Shown: positions 1 to 7,867 of the stretch, one piece after another
Layout of the letters: every line of letters starts with the position of its first letter
Numbering within the stretch: the first letter of the stretch is position 1
DNA from: DASZVB01 sp036272055
GTDB taxonomy: Bacteria > Myxococcota_A > Polyangia > Polyangiales > Polyangiaceae
DNA length: 64,000 nucleotides
Direction: 5' to 3'
NCBI GenBank assembly: GCA_036272055.1
Contig: DATAZL010000116.1
Location: 1 to 64,000, forward strand
Notes under the pieces: generated by a model
Database searches by the model: none
The model's input: the letters and a program-made list of their open reading frames with translations, nothing else
What the model was told of the DNA's origin: nothing
Translations under genes and position numbers: made by a program

Positions 1-377
1 GGTGAAGGCGGGAGCGCCGCGCAGAAGATGCTGCCCCAGGGCGCCGCTTTTTCCGGGCGGTTTTAGTTAGGCAGTGACGTGATGACGGCGTTTGACGTCG
101 TGGGATTGGTTTGTGAAGGGGGTCTTACCCCCGCTTTCTAGTAACGGGGGGCCTTGGCCCCCCGCAGCTTCGCCTTCGGCGAACTGCTCCCCCCGCCGCT
201 TCGCGGGCTCGCTGCGCTCGCAGCTTCGCCTTCGGCGAACTGCTCCCCCCGCCGCTTCGCGGGCTCGCTGCGCTCGCGCTGAGGTTCGAAAAGCGACGGT
301 GGTTACGACGTCGTTGCAGGGTCGTGACGCTTCTGAACAGAATCGGGTCTTCGTTTCTCATCAACGTGAGGTGAAGT
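1..377. other. Intergenic region with repeat copy A
   Basis: No convincing gene lies before the start at 378. A short frame open from base 1 ends at TAG 64-66 and could be the last 21 codons of an upstream gene, but 63 bases cannot show that. The middle of the stretch is occupied by a tandem 56-bp repeat and an adjoining GC hairpin, described separately. A purine-rich ribosome-binding site (GAGG near 368-371) sits just ahead of the GTG at 378. Confidence 0.5.
146..275 (-). repeat. Interspersed repeat element, copy A (tandem 56-bp units plus GC hairpin)
   Basis: Two identical 56-bp units lie head to tail at 164-219 and 220-275. Read on the minus strand they continue into a perfect hairpin, GGGGGGCC-AA-GGCCCCCC, at 146-163. 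The same unit followed by the same kind of GC hairpin recurs in opposite orientation near 3219-3293 and 12346-12425. All three copies are intergenic. The hairpin resembles an intrinsic terminator stem but lacks a good T-run in this copy. Confidence 0.8.
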
Positions 378-1031
378 GTGACCATCGGGCTTTTCTTCGG
401 GCGCGCGAGTGCTCTGTCGGCGTGTCTCCTCCTGGCAGCATGCAACCAGCACACCGTGCTCGACTACGCCGACGCGTCGACACTCGACAGCGGTAGCGGT
501 GGCGCGGCGAAGGGCGGCGCGACGGGCTCCGGCGGCGCCGGCGGCGCGAAGTCCACAGGCGGCACGACGGCGGATGCGTCGAGCGGCGGTCACGTGAACG
601 AAGCGGGCGTCCTCGACGCCGCTCTCGGCGCCGGCGGCGTGGGCACGAAGGACAGCGGTGCCGACGCGGCAGACGCACGCGCCGAGGCGAGTGCCGGTGG
701 TCGCGGCGGAGCGGGCGGAGCCGGGGGCCACGGTGGCGCCGGCGGGTCCGGAGCCGTCAAGATGTGCGGCATGATCGCCTGCGACTGCACGTTGAAGGGC
801 ACCCCCCTCCACGGCAACGTTCAGGTCGTCGATGCGTTCGCCGATTTCCAGGTCCAGGTCGTGGACGCCTTCGAGGATCTCGACGTCGAGAAGGTCGACG
901 CGTTTCCCGACGAGTGCGGGCAGTGGCAGATGGTCGATTCGTTCCCGGACTTCACCGTCGAGATCGTGGACGCGTTCCCCGACTTCACGATCAAGTACGT
1001 GGACGCCTTTCCCGGAGTCGCGAACCCGTGA
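378..1031 (+). CDS. Lipoprotein with C-terminal VDAFPDF repeats, possible septoil-knot-like domain
   Basis: A 217-residue exported lipoprotein. A hydrophobic N-terminal signal ends in the lipobox LLAAC (Cys22), followed by a Gly/Ala-rich low-complexity stalk to about residue 125 and a small Cys cluster (CGMIACDC). Residues about 146-217 hold six near-tandem repeats of period 11 with consensus VxxVDAFPDFx; the third is longer and contains a Cys. From memory, this repeat pattern resembles small bacterial proteins annotated with a 7(1) septoil knot domain; that match is unverified. Start is GTG 378, preceded by GAGGTGA. The glycosyltransferase gene begins 34 bp downstream and may be co-transcribed. 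Biological role unknown; probable outer-membrane or surface location is inferred from the lipobox. Confidence 0.75.
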   Translation: MTIGLFFGRASALSACLLLAACNQHTVLDYADASTLDSGSGGAAKGGATGSGGAGGAKSTGGTTADASSGGHVNEAGVLDAALGAGGVGTKDSGADAADARAEASAGGRGGAGGAGGHGGAGGSGAVKMCGMIACDCTLKGTPLHGNVQVVDAFADFQVQVVDAFEDLDVEKVDAFPDECGQWQMVDSFPDFTVEIVDAFPDFTIKYVDAFPGVANP

Positions 1032-1065
1032 AACGGGCGGCGGAGCGCGTGGCGAGATACCGGCG

Positions 1066-2139
1066 ATGAAGATCCTGTACGGCGTCGTCGGGGAAGGGAT
1101 GGGGCACGCGATGCGCTCGCGCGTCGTGCTCGAGCACCTGACCGCCGCGGGCCACCAGGTCGAGACGATGGCGTCGCAGCGCGCCGTCGACTACCTGCGC
1201 GCGCGCTTCCCCGACGTGCACCGCATCCACGGGATGCACATCATCTACGAAGAGAACCGGGTGCGGCGCAGCAAGACGTTGCTCTCCAATGTCGCGCAGG
1301 GAGCGCGCGCCCTACCCGGCCAGATCCGCGCGTACTTCGAGCTCGTCGACGACTTCAAGCCGGAGATCGTCATCAGCGACTTCGAGTCGTGGACGTACCT
1401 TTACGGCAAGACGCATCGATTGCCGGTCATCTCCCTGGATAACATCCAGATGATCAACCGATGCTTTCACGACCCAGCGATCCTCGACGAGGATCGGGCG
1501 GGGTTCGAGTTCGCGCGCGCGTTCGTGAAGGGGAAGCTGCCGCTCGCTGACAGCTACCTCATCACGACGTTCTACTATCCGCCGGTGCGGAAGCCGCGGA
1601 CGCATCTCTACCCGCCGATCTTGCGTCCGGAGATCCTCTCCACGAAGGCGACTCGCGGCGAGCACCTCCTCGTTTATCAGACGGCGGAAGGGAACGACGC
1701 GCTCGTCGCCGCGCTCGCCCGATCCGGAATCGAGTGCCGGATCTACGGGATGCGGCGGAAGATCGAAGACGAGCAGGTGGAGGGCAATCTCCGCTTCAGG
1801 CCGTTCTCGGAGACGGTGTTCATCGACGATCTCGCGAGCGCGCGCGGCGTCATCGCCGGCGGCGGTTTCACGCTGATGGGCGAGGCCGTTTACCTGCGAA
1901 AGCCCATGCTCGCTACGCCGGTCGGCGGCCAGTTCGAGCAGACGTTGAACGCGCTCTACCTCGAGCGCGAAGGGTACGGCAGATTCGCCCGTACCCTCGA
2001 CGCCGATACCCTCGCAGCGTTCATCGCGTCATTGCCGGACTGCGAGGCGAAGCTCGCCGGGTACTCGCAGGACGGAAACCGCCTCTTGCTCGACGCGCTC
2101 GACGGACTCCTCGACCGCCACGCGGCCGGCCTCTCCTGA
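1066..2139 (+). CDS. Glycosyltransferase, MJ1255/VC2487-like family
   Basis: A protein of 357 residues. The N-terminus MKILYGVVGEGMGHAMRSR is the glycine-rich nucleotide-sugar enzyme motif of GT-B fold transferases related to UDP-glucuronosyltransferases and MurG. The C-terminal half holds a donor-binding signature around IAGGGFTLMGEAVYLRKPML, with PVGGQFEQ following, typical of the uncharacterised MJ1255/VC2487 family. No signal peptide; cytoplasmic or membrane-associated. I chose ATG 1066 because it gives the family-typical N-terminus; the frame stays open upstream to 832, but that part overlaps the preceding lipoprotein gene. The acceptor and sugar cannot be told from sequence. It could form a small operon with the lipoprotein ahead of it. 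Confidence 0.85.
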   Translation: MKILYGVVGEGMGHAMRSRVVLEHLTAAGHQVETMASQRAVDYLRARFPDVHRIHGMHIIYEENRVRRSKTLLSNVAQGARALPGQIRAYFELVDDFKPEIVISDFESWTYLYGKTHRLPVISLDNIQMINRCFHDPAILDEDRAGFEFARAFVKGKLPLADSYLITTFYYPPVRKPRTHLYPPILRPEILSTKATRGEHLLVYQTAEGNDALVAALARSGIECRIYGMRRKIEDEQVEGNLRFRPFSETVFIDDLASARGVIAGGGFTLMGEAVYLRKPMLATPVGGQFEQTLNALYLEREGYGRFARTLDADTLAAFIASLPDCEAKLAGYSQDGNRLLLDALDGLLDRHAAGLS

Positions 2140-2159
2140 ACCATCGCGCGCCACGGGCT

Positions 2160-2190
2160 GTCTGCGCGCAGTGACGGACTGCGCGCAGAC
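2160..2190. terminator. Perfect 13-bp inverted repeat between convergent genes
   Basis: GTCTGCGCGCAGT and its exact complement flank a 5-nt loop. It sits between the ends of the glycosyltransferase (+) and the small lipoprotein (-), so it could serve both transcripts. Neither side has a T-run, so factor-independent termination is uncertain. Confidence 0.6.
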
Positions 2191-2199
2191 GACTCGCGC

Positions 2200-2490
2200 C
2201 TACATGTGGTGTTCGCGCTCGTGACCGCCCATGTGACCCTTGCCGTGGTGACGATCACCTTCGGCGCTGCCTGCCGGCGCGGGCGCCTCTGCGGATGCTG
2301 ATGCGGCAGGTTCCGCCGTTGTCGTCGCGGCGGCGGTGGCCGTCGTGGTTTCCGCGGGCGCGGCCGGCGCGGCGGGAGTGGGCGGCGCCTCGCTCGGCGC
2401 GGGCGCAGGCTCCGGAGCCTTGTTGCACGCAACGACGAACGACATGGCGAGACCGACCCCGAGTACAGACGCAAACGGTTTCTTTTTCAC
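2200..2490 (-). CDS. Small lipoprotein with Pro/Ala-rich body and His-rich tail
   Basis: A 96-residue protein starting at GTG 2490 with MKKKP. It has a signal peptide ending in the lipobox VVAC (Cys22), then a low-complexity Pro/Ala/Glu/Thr region, and ends in HHGKGHMGGHEREHHM, with six histidines in 16 residues. The tail could bind divalent metals such as nickel, copper or zinc; this is inference from composition. It is transcribed divergently from the lipoprotein gene that starts near 2554/2629, with an AT-richer shared upstream region. No enzymatic domain is visible. Confidence 0.7.
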   Translation of the reverse strand: MKKKPFASVLGVGLAMSFVVACNKAPEPAPAPSEAPPTPAAPAAPAETTTATAAATTTAEPAASASAEAPAPAGSAEGDRHHGKGHMGGHEREHHM

Positions 2491-2515
2491 GGCTCGCGAT
2501 GCTCACTCAAACGTA

Positions 2516-2547
2516 TTGAGGATCGGTGCAGCGACCCTTGATATAAA
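2516..2547 (+). promoter_or_regulatory. Candidate promoter upstream of small lipoprotein
   Basis: TTGAGG (2516-2521) and TATAAA (2542-2547) resemble -35 and -10 elements. The spacer of 20 bp is longer than the usual 17. It lies in a locally AT-rich patch between divergent genes. Transcription from it would begin close to ATG 2554, which favours the internal GTG 2629 as the true translation start of the next gene. Confidence 0.3.
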
Positions 2548-2628
2548 GAAGGGATGCTCCGAGTAAAGCGCCCACTCCTCGACACACATGGAGAACTCGC
2601 GTGCACACTCGCGAACTCACGGATCTCG

Positions 2629-3138
2629 GTGCGTCGCGTCGTGTTCGTGGCCCTCTCGCTGGTCATCACGGCTTGCGGAAGTGACCACAGCCCTTTCCAG
2701 ATCGGTGAGACCGGAGACGCTGCGACCGGTACCGGCGGCAAGCCCGCGAGCGGCGGCGCAACCGGCGCGGGCGGCGCGTCTTCGAGTGACGCTGGCAGCG
2801 CAGGCGGCGATCCGAGCGTGTGTCACGCGTCGAACCTGAGCAGCGCGCCGCTCCAGTGCCTGCAAGACTTCACCCACATCAAGGCGAAGTACGGCACTCG
2901 CTGCACGACCGACGGCGGCTATCAAGCTCACTGCGATCCCTACGACGCGCTCGTCTATCACTCCGCGACGACGAACGTGTGGTGCTACTACGACTCCGGC
3001 ACCGGGAACCTCATCGGAGCACGCGAGACGACCGACGCCACCGGCGCCGCCGGAACCTGCGTGACGTTCGACACGTCGTTCGCGGAACCCCCCGTCACAT
3101 CGTGCATGTCCGCAGAGGGCGAAACCTGTTCACGGTAG
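2629..3138 (+). CDS. Small lipoprotein of unknown function
   Basis: From GTG 2629 the protein begins MRRVVFVALSLVITACGSD, a textbook lipoprotein signal with lipobox ITAC. It is followed by a Gly/Ala/Ser-rich stalk and a compact 100-residue domain with conserved-looking cysteines (CHASN, CLQDF, CTTDG, CDPYD, CYYDSG, CVTF, CMSAEGETC). An upstream in-frame ATG at 2554 would add 25 residues ahead of the signal peptide; AAGAAGGG directly abuts that ATG, too close to act as a normal ribosome-binding site. The Cys pattern suggests a disulfide-stabilised exported domain. No family recognised. Confidence 0.7.
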   Translation: MRRVVFVALSLVITACGSDHSPFQIGETGDAATGTGGKPASGGATGAGGASSSDAGSAGGDPSVCHASNLSSAPLQCLQDFTHIKAKYGTRCTTDGGYQAHCDPYDALVYHSATTNVWCYYDSGTGNLIGARETTDATGAAGTCVTFDTSFAEPPVTSCMSAEGETCSR

Positions 3139-3160
3139 TTCCGCATCCTCGTCCCCGACC

Positions 3161-3293
3161 TGCAGACCTACGCGAGCGAAGCGAGCCCGCGAAGCATGAA
3201 AGACCTGCGGACTCACGCGAGCAAAGCGAGCCCGCGAAGCGGCGGGGGGAGCAGTTCGCCGAAGGCGAAGCTGCGGGGGGCTAAGGCCACCCT
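3161..3293 (+). repeat. Interspersed repeat element, copy B
   Basis: The 56-bp unit is present at 3219-3274 with few changes from copy A, in the opposite orientation. A truncated extra copy of its first part (GCGAAGCGAGCCCGCGAAGC) lies at about 3176-3195. The unit is followed by a degenerate GC hairpin (GGGGGGCTAAGGCCACCC) and TTT. The element ends 4 bases before the GTG start of the next gene at 3298. Confidence 0.75.
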
Positions 3294-3297
3294 TTAA

Positions 3298-3738
3298 GTG
3301 AACATCAACGGCATCGCGCACATCCAGCTCACCGTCGCGGACTTCGCCGCGGCGCGCGCATTCTACGGCGCGCTCCTGCCGTATCTCGGGCTGAAGCCGG
3401 TGCTCGACGTCGATGGCGCCTACTACTACTGCGTCGGTGCGCGCACCGGCGTCGCGATCAGTCCGGTCGACGACGCGCATCAGGGTGACCGGTTCGCTCA
3501 GCGTCGCGTCGGTCTGCACCACGTCTGTTTCCGGGCCAGGGAGCGGGCTGACGTCGATGCCGTCCACGCCTTCGCGCTGTCCTTAGGCTCGAAGAGCGTG
3601 CACGCGCCCGAAGACGCGCCCTCGGCACCGGGCTATTACTCGGCGCTCTTCGAGGACCCCGACGGCATTCGCATCGAGATCAACCACGTACCCGGAAAGG
3701 GCCTCCTGGCCGGTCCACCCGGCACCGACGGCGGATGA
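3298..3738 (+). CDS. VOC family protein (glyoxalase/dioxygenase fold)
   Basis: A 146-residue single-module vicinal-oxygen-chelate protein. MNINGIAHIQLTVADFAAAR with AFYGALLPYLGL gives the first beta-alpha-beta-beta-beta unit; GLHHVCFRA and the C-terminal DPDGIRIEINHVPGKG give the second. Metal-ligand-like residues are present (His8, the His pair at HHVCF, Glu in IEINH). Substrate cannot be assigned; glyoxalase, lyase and antibiotic-resistance members share this architecture. Start is GTG 3298, directly downstream of repeat copy B, with no obvious ribosome-binding site, so translation may be leaderless or depend on the repeat hairpin. Confidence 0.85.
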   Translation: MNINGIAHIQLTVADFAAARAFYGALLPYLGLKPVLDVDGAYYYCVGARTGVAISPVDDAHQGDRFAQRRVGLHHVCFRARERADVDAVHAFALSLGSKSVHAPEDAPSAPGYYSALFEDPDGIRIEINHVPGKGLLAGPPGTDGG

Positions 3739-3795
3739 TCTCGCGGAGAAGGTGCAGATAAAGGGTAGAGTCGGCGCGTTCCGGCTCGACCCGTC

Positions 3796-5817
3796 ATGGA
3801 TCGCACCCTCCTCGGCATCTTCACTGCGCTCGGCGGAGCGCTCTTGCTCGTGGGGTTGACGTTCTCGCGGTCCGTCGACGCGCCGGCGGATCTCCGTTTC
3901 AACAACGGGACCGAGCCGAAGACGCTCGATCCGCACCTGATGACGGGCCAGCCCGAGCACCGGCTCGCGTCGGCGCTCTTCGAAGGCCTCGTACGGCGGG
4001 ACGCGAAGTCCATGCGCCCGGCTCCCGGTGTCGCGAAGTCGTGGGACGTCTCGCCGGACGGAAAGCGTTACACGTTCCACCTGCGTGACGACGCGCGCTG
4101 GTCCGACGGGCACCCGGTGACCGCGAGCGACTTCGTCTATTCGTGGAAGCGGCTGCTCGATCCGAAGATCGCGTCGGAGTACGCGTACATCATCTCGCAG
4201 GTGCGCTACGCGGAGGCGCTCAACACGTACGACGGCCACGCCGAGTCGCTCGAGACAGCCATGGCGAAGGCGCTCGCCGCGCTCGCCGCCGCGAATCAAA
4301 GCGGCGTGCCGGGCAAGGAATGGCAGAAATTTCTCTCGAAGAACCGGGTGAACGATCCGCTGCGCGGGCAGAACGATCCGACGCTGAACGAGCTTCTCGT
4401 CCGGCGCGACGGCGTCGTGACGCGCGCTGAGCTCGAGTGGATGCAGGGCGCGACCAAGGGCATCGCCGGAGATCTTCGCCGGCAGGCGGCGGAGGCGCGA
4501 GCGCACTTCGGCGTCGACGGAGGGATCATCGCGGTGGATCCGCACACCCTCGTCGTCGAGCTGCGCGCGCCGACGCCGTACTTCATGGAGCTCTTGACGT
4601 TTTACCCGACGATGCCGGTGCCGCGCTGGCTCGTCGAGAATCCGAAGCGACGGGACGACTGGTTTCTCCCCGAGCACATCGTCGCGAACGGGCCCTACGT
4701 GCTCAAGCGCTGGCTCGTCAACGACCACATGCGTCTCGAGCGCAGCGAGACGTACTGGGGCAAAGAACAGGTCAAGTCGCGCGCCGTGGACGTGCTCGTG
4801 AGCGACAACGACACGACCGTGCTGAACATGTACCTGACGCACGCGATCGACTGGGACCCCGAGCAGTACCCGCGCGAGCTCGGGAAGGAGCTCCGGCGTC
4901 GAGACGACTTCGTGCTCACGCCGGGGATGATCGTCTACTTCTACAAGATCAACACGACACGGCCGCCCTTCGACGACCGCCGGGTGCGCAAGGCGCTGAA
5001 CCTCGCCATCGATCGCAAGGCGATCGTCGAGCGGATCCTCGGGCTCGGTCAGATCGTCGCGAAGACGTTCGTGCCGCCGGGGATCCCCGGTTACGTGCCG
5101 CCCGCGAGCGCCGTCGAGACGAACCCCGAGGCGGCGCGCGCGCTCCTCGCTGCCGCGGGCTTTCCCGGCGGCAAGGGCTTCCCCGAGGTCGGCATCCTCT
5201 ACAACACCAACCAGGGTCACAAGACGATCGCGGAGTACGTCGCCGACCAGCTCCGCAAGAACCTCGGCATCAAGGCGAACGCCTACAACCAGGAGTGGCA
5301 GTCGTACCTCGAGACGGTGCGCTCCCTCGACTACGACATCGCCCGCGCCGGCTGGGTCGGGGACTACGCCGATCCGAACACGTTCCTCGACATCCTCGTC
5401 ACCAACGGCGGCAACAACCAGACCGGCTGGAGCTCGTCGCTCTACGACCGGCTCGTCCAGAGCGCGGCCGACGTCGGGCCCGTCGTCGCGAATCCGGAGT
5501 CGCTCCTCGCCGAGCTCCAGAACGGAGACGCGGTCCGCACTCTGGTGAACGCCGTCCGCAACGCCGCGAGCCCCACCGACGGCCTCGCCGCGCAGGCGAA
5601 GCTCCGGATGCAGCTCCTGCAAGAGGCGGAAGGCGTGCTCGTCCGTGACGAGTTCCCGATCATCCCGCTCTACTTCTACGTGACGGCGAATTTCGTCTCA
5701 CCGAAGCTTCGCGGCTTCTACACGACGCTTCACTTCGACGACGGCACGACGGGCCCGAACCTGATGGACGACCATCCACTCCGCGACATCTGGGTCGACC
5801 ACGAGGCGAGCCCATGA
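3796..5817 (+). CDS. oppA: Oligopeptide ABC transporter substrate-binding protein
   Basis: A 673-residue SBP family 5 (OppA/DppA-like) protein that captures peptides outside the inner membrane. The N-terminus (residues about 5-24) is one hydrophobic segment with no cysteine, so it is likely held by a signal anchor rather than lipidated. Family hallmarks include NGTEPKTLDPHLMTG, ALFEGLV, WSDGHPVTASDFVYSWKR, NGPYVLKRW, and a late region around PIIPLYFYVTANFVSP. It is more than 100 residues longer than typical OppA; the extra length comes mainly from insertions near residues 155-235 and 555-600. It heads a five-gene operon and overlaps the permease gene by 4 bp (ATGA). Confidence 0.92.
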   Translation: MDRTLLGIFTALGGALLLVGLTFSRSVDAPADLRFNNGTEPKTLDPHLMTGQPEHRLASALFEGLVRRDAKSMRPAPGVAKSWDVSPDGKRYTFHLRDDARWSDGHPVTASDFVYSWKRLLDPKIASEYAYIISQVRYAEALNTYDGHAESLETAMAKALAALAAANQSGVPGKEWQKFLSKNRVNDPLRGQNDPTLNELLVRRDGVVTRAELEWMQGATKGIAGDLRRQAAEARAHFGVDGGIIAVDPHTLVVELRAPTPYFMELLTFYPTMPVPRWLVENPKRRDDWFLPEHIVANGPYVLKRWLVNDHMRLERSETYWGKEQVKSRAVDVLVSDNDTTVLNMYLTHAIDWDPEQYPRELGKELRRRDDFVLTPGMIVYFYKINTTRPPFDDRRVRKALNLAIDRKAIVERILGLGQIVAKTFVPPGIPGYVPPASAVETNPEAARALLAAAGFPGGKGFPEVGILYNTNQGHKTIAEYVADQLRKNLGIKANAYNQEWQSYLETVRSLDYDIARAGWVGDYADPNTFLDILVTNGGNNQTGWSSSLYDRLVQSAADVGPVVANPESLLAELQNGDAVRTLVNAVRNAASPTDGLAAQAKLRMQLLQEAEGVLVRDEFPIIPLYFYVTANFVSPKLRGFYTTLHFDDGTTGPNLMDDHPLRDIWVDHEASP

Positions 5818-7007
5818 CGAGCCGCGGCCGCGCGGTGACCGGCGTCGTGGGCGTCGCGGTCGCGACGGCGGGGCTCGCCGTGGCGCTCGGGCCGCTCTCG
5901 GGCGTCATGCTCGTGCTGGGGCTCGCGCTCGTCGCTTCGACGGCGTGGCTCGGGCCGCGCGGCGCGCGCGTCGTCGGGACGCTCCTCGGTACGCTCGTGG
6001 TGTTCGGCGTGGCGCGCGCGGCGTGGAACCCCGTCGTCGGGGCCGTCCTCGCCGTCGTGTTCGGCGTGCTCGCCTTCCGCTCATTGCCGACGATGGTGAT
6101 GCGGCGCATCGCGTTCCTCGTTCCGTCGCTCGTCGTGCTCATCTTCACGACGACGCTCCTCATGTATCGCGCGCCGGGCAGCCCGTTCGCACAGGAACGC
6201 GTCGCGACGCCCCAGGTGGAGGCCGCGCTCCGCGCTCACTACGGCGTGCCGAAGAGCGCGACGGCGTTCTTCGGCATCTACATGAAACGCCTCGTCGTCG
6301 ACGGCACCCTCGGCCCGAGCATCAAGGTGCAGGGCCGCAGCGTCGAGCAGCTCCTCGCGCCGGCGCTCCCCGTCAGTATGACGCTCGGCCTTCTCGCGCT
6401 GGTGATCGCGACGGTGACCGGGCTCGCGCTCGGGCTCCGTGCCGGCCTCGAGCCGAACTCGCCGGCGGACTACGCGAGCATGGGCCTCGTCCTGGTCGGC
6501 GTGTCGCTCCCGAGCTTCGTCATCGGCGCGGCGCTGATGATCGTCTTCGCGCTGAAGCTCGGCGTCCTGCCCGTCGCAGGCTGGGGCGGATACAAGCACC
6601 TCGTCATGCCGGCGGTGACGCTCGCCCTCCCCTATTCCGCGTACATCGCGCGACTCGCGCGCGGCGGCACCATCGAGGTCATGCAGCAAGACTTCGTGCG
6701 CACGGCGCGCGCAAAGGGTGCGTCGGAGCGCGACGTCGTGCTCCGTCACGCACTCCGTGGCGCAATCTTGCCGGTGGTGTCGTTTCTCGGGCCGGCCGCG
6801 GCGGGTATTCTCACCGGGTCGTTCGTCGTCGAGACGCTCTTCGATGTTCCCGGAGTCGGACAGTGGTTCGTCCGCGGCGCCATCAACCGCGACTACTCGG
6901 TCGTCCTCGGGACGGCGATCCTGTACGCGAGCCTCGTCACCGGGTTCAACCTGCTCGTCGACCTCGCCTATGCGTGGCTCGATCCGCGGGTACGGGGGCA
7001 GCCGTGA
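5814..7007 (+). CDS. oppB: Peptide ABC transporter permease (OppB type) with N-terminal membrane extension
   Basis: A 397-residue inner-membrane permease. From about residue 97 (MRRIAFLVPSLVVLIF) it matches the usual OppB/DppB layout, including the cytoplasmic EAA-type loop (QQDFVRTARAKGASERDVV) that contacts the ATPases and the closing DLAYAWLDPRVR. Ahead of this are about 95 additional residues with roughly four hydrophobic segments, not part of standard OppB (about 306-340 residues). ATG 5814 overlaps the oppA stop, which supports the long form. The downstream oppC start overlaps its stop (GTGA). Confidence 0.9.
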   Translation: MTSRGRAVTGVVGVAVATAGLAVALGPLSGVMLVLGLALVASTAWLGPRGARVVGTLLGTLVVFGVARAAWNPVVGAVLAVVFGVLAFRSLPTMVMRRIAFLVPSLVVLIFTTTLLMYRAPGSPFAQERVATPQVEAALRAHYGVPKSATAFFGIYMKRLVVDGTLGPSIKVQGRSVEQLLAPALPVSMTLGLLALVIATVTGLALGLRAGLEPNSPADYASMGLVLVGVSLPSFVIGAALMIVFALKLGVLPVAGWGGYKHLVMPAVTLALPYSAYIARLARGGTIEVMQQDFVRTARAKGASERDVVLRHALRGAILPVVSFLGPAAAGILTGSFVVETLFDVPGVGQWFVRGAINRDYSVVLGTAILYASLVTGFNLLVDLAYAWLDPRVRGQP

Positions 7008-7867
7008 GCGAGTCGCGCGGACCCTGGTCGGACGCCTATCGACGGCTCGCGCGGAACCGGCTCGCGCTCGCCGGCGCGGCGGTCGTCGCACTCGTCACCG
7101 GGCTCTGCTTCTTCCTGCCGGCTCTCCTCGGCCTCGACCCGGCGACCACGAATCCGTCGCTCGCACATCTGCCGCCCGGCTCGGGGCATTTGCTCGGCAC
7201 CGACGGCCTCGGCAGGGATTACCTCGCGCGGGTGCTGGTCGGCGGGCAGACGTCGCTCCTCATCGGCTTCGCGGCGACGGTGGCGTCGGTCGTCGTCGGT
7301 GTGCTCTACGGCGCCATATCCGGCTACTACGGTGGTCGGATCGACGAGGTGATGATGCGCTTCGTCGATTTTCTCTACGGCGTGCCGTACATGTTCCTCG
7401 TCATCCTCATCATGCTGCTCTTCTCGGAGACGGCGCGCGGCAACCCGCTCCCGGTGTTCCTCGCGCTCGGGCTCGTCGAGTGGCTGACGATGGCGCGCGT
7501 GGTCCGCGGCCAGGTGCTCACCCTGCGCGAGCGGGAGTTCGTGCTCGCGGCGCGCCTGCTCGGCGCCGGCGATCTGCACGTGATCTTCCGGCACATCCTG
7601 CCGAACGTGGCCGGCATCGTCACCGTGTACGCGACCCTCACCGTCCCCGCGGTGATCATCCTCGAGTCGTTCCTGTCGTTCCTCGGCCTCGGCGTGAAGC
7701 TCTCGTGGGGCCAGCTCGTCGCCGAGGCGGTCGGCGTCGTGAACCCCATTCGCTCTTACTGGTGGCTCCTTCTCTGGCCGAGCGTGCTCCTCGCGACGAC
7801 GCTGTTGAGTCTCAATTTCTTCGGCGACGGCCTGCGTGACGCGGTCGACCCCAAGGCGCGCCGATGA
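7004..7867 (+). CDS. oppC: Peptide ABC transporter permease (OppC type)
   Basis: A 287-residue permease starting at GTG 7004, overlapping the oppB stop. A first membrane span (LALAGAAVVALVTGLCFFLP) is followed by the OppC hallmark LLGTDGLGRDYLARVLVGG, further spans and an EAA-type loop (REREFVLAARLLGAGDLHVI). The tail NFFGDGLRDAVDPKARR is typical of OppC/DppC. It pairs with the OppB-like permease to form the channel and overlaps the next ATPase gene by 4 bp. Confidence 0.92.
   Translation: MSESRGPWSDAYRRLARNRLALAGAAVVALVTGLCFFLPALLGLDPATTNPSLAHLPPGSGHLLGTDGLGRDYLARVLVGGQTSLLIGFAATVASVVVGVLYGAISGYYGGRIDEVMMRFVDFLYGVPYMFLVILIMLLFSETARGNPLPVFLALGLVEWLTMARVVRGQVLTLREREFVLAARLLGAGDLHVIFRHILPNVAGIVTVYATLTVPAVIILESFLSFLGLGVKLSWGQLVAEAVGVVNPIRSYWWLLLWPSVLLATTLLSLNFFGDGLRDAVDPKARR

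Noticed and set aside
1..66. Possible last 21 codons of an upstream gene ending at TAG 64-66
   Set aside because: Too short to distinguish from a chance open frame; no family signal.
3583..5622. A 679-codon open frame on the minus strand across oppA
   Set aside because: Translation is Arg/Val/Asp-rich with no domain features, and it lies opposite a clearly coding oppA. High GC content produces such antisense frames.
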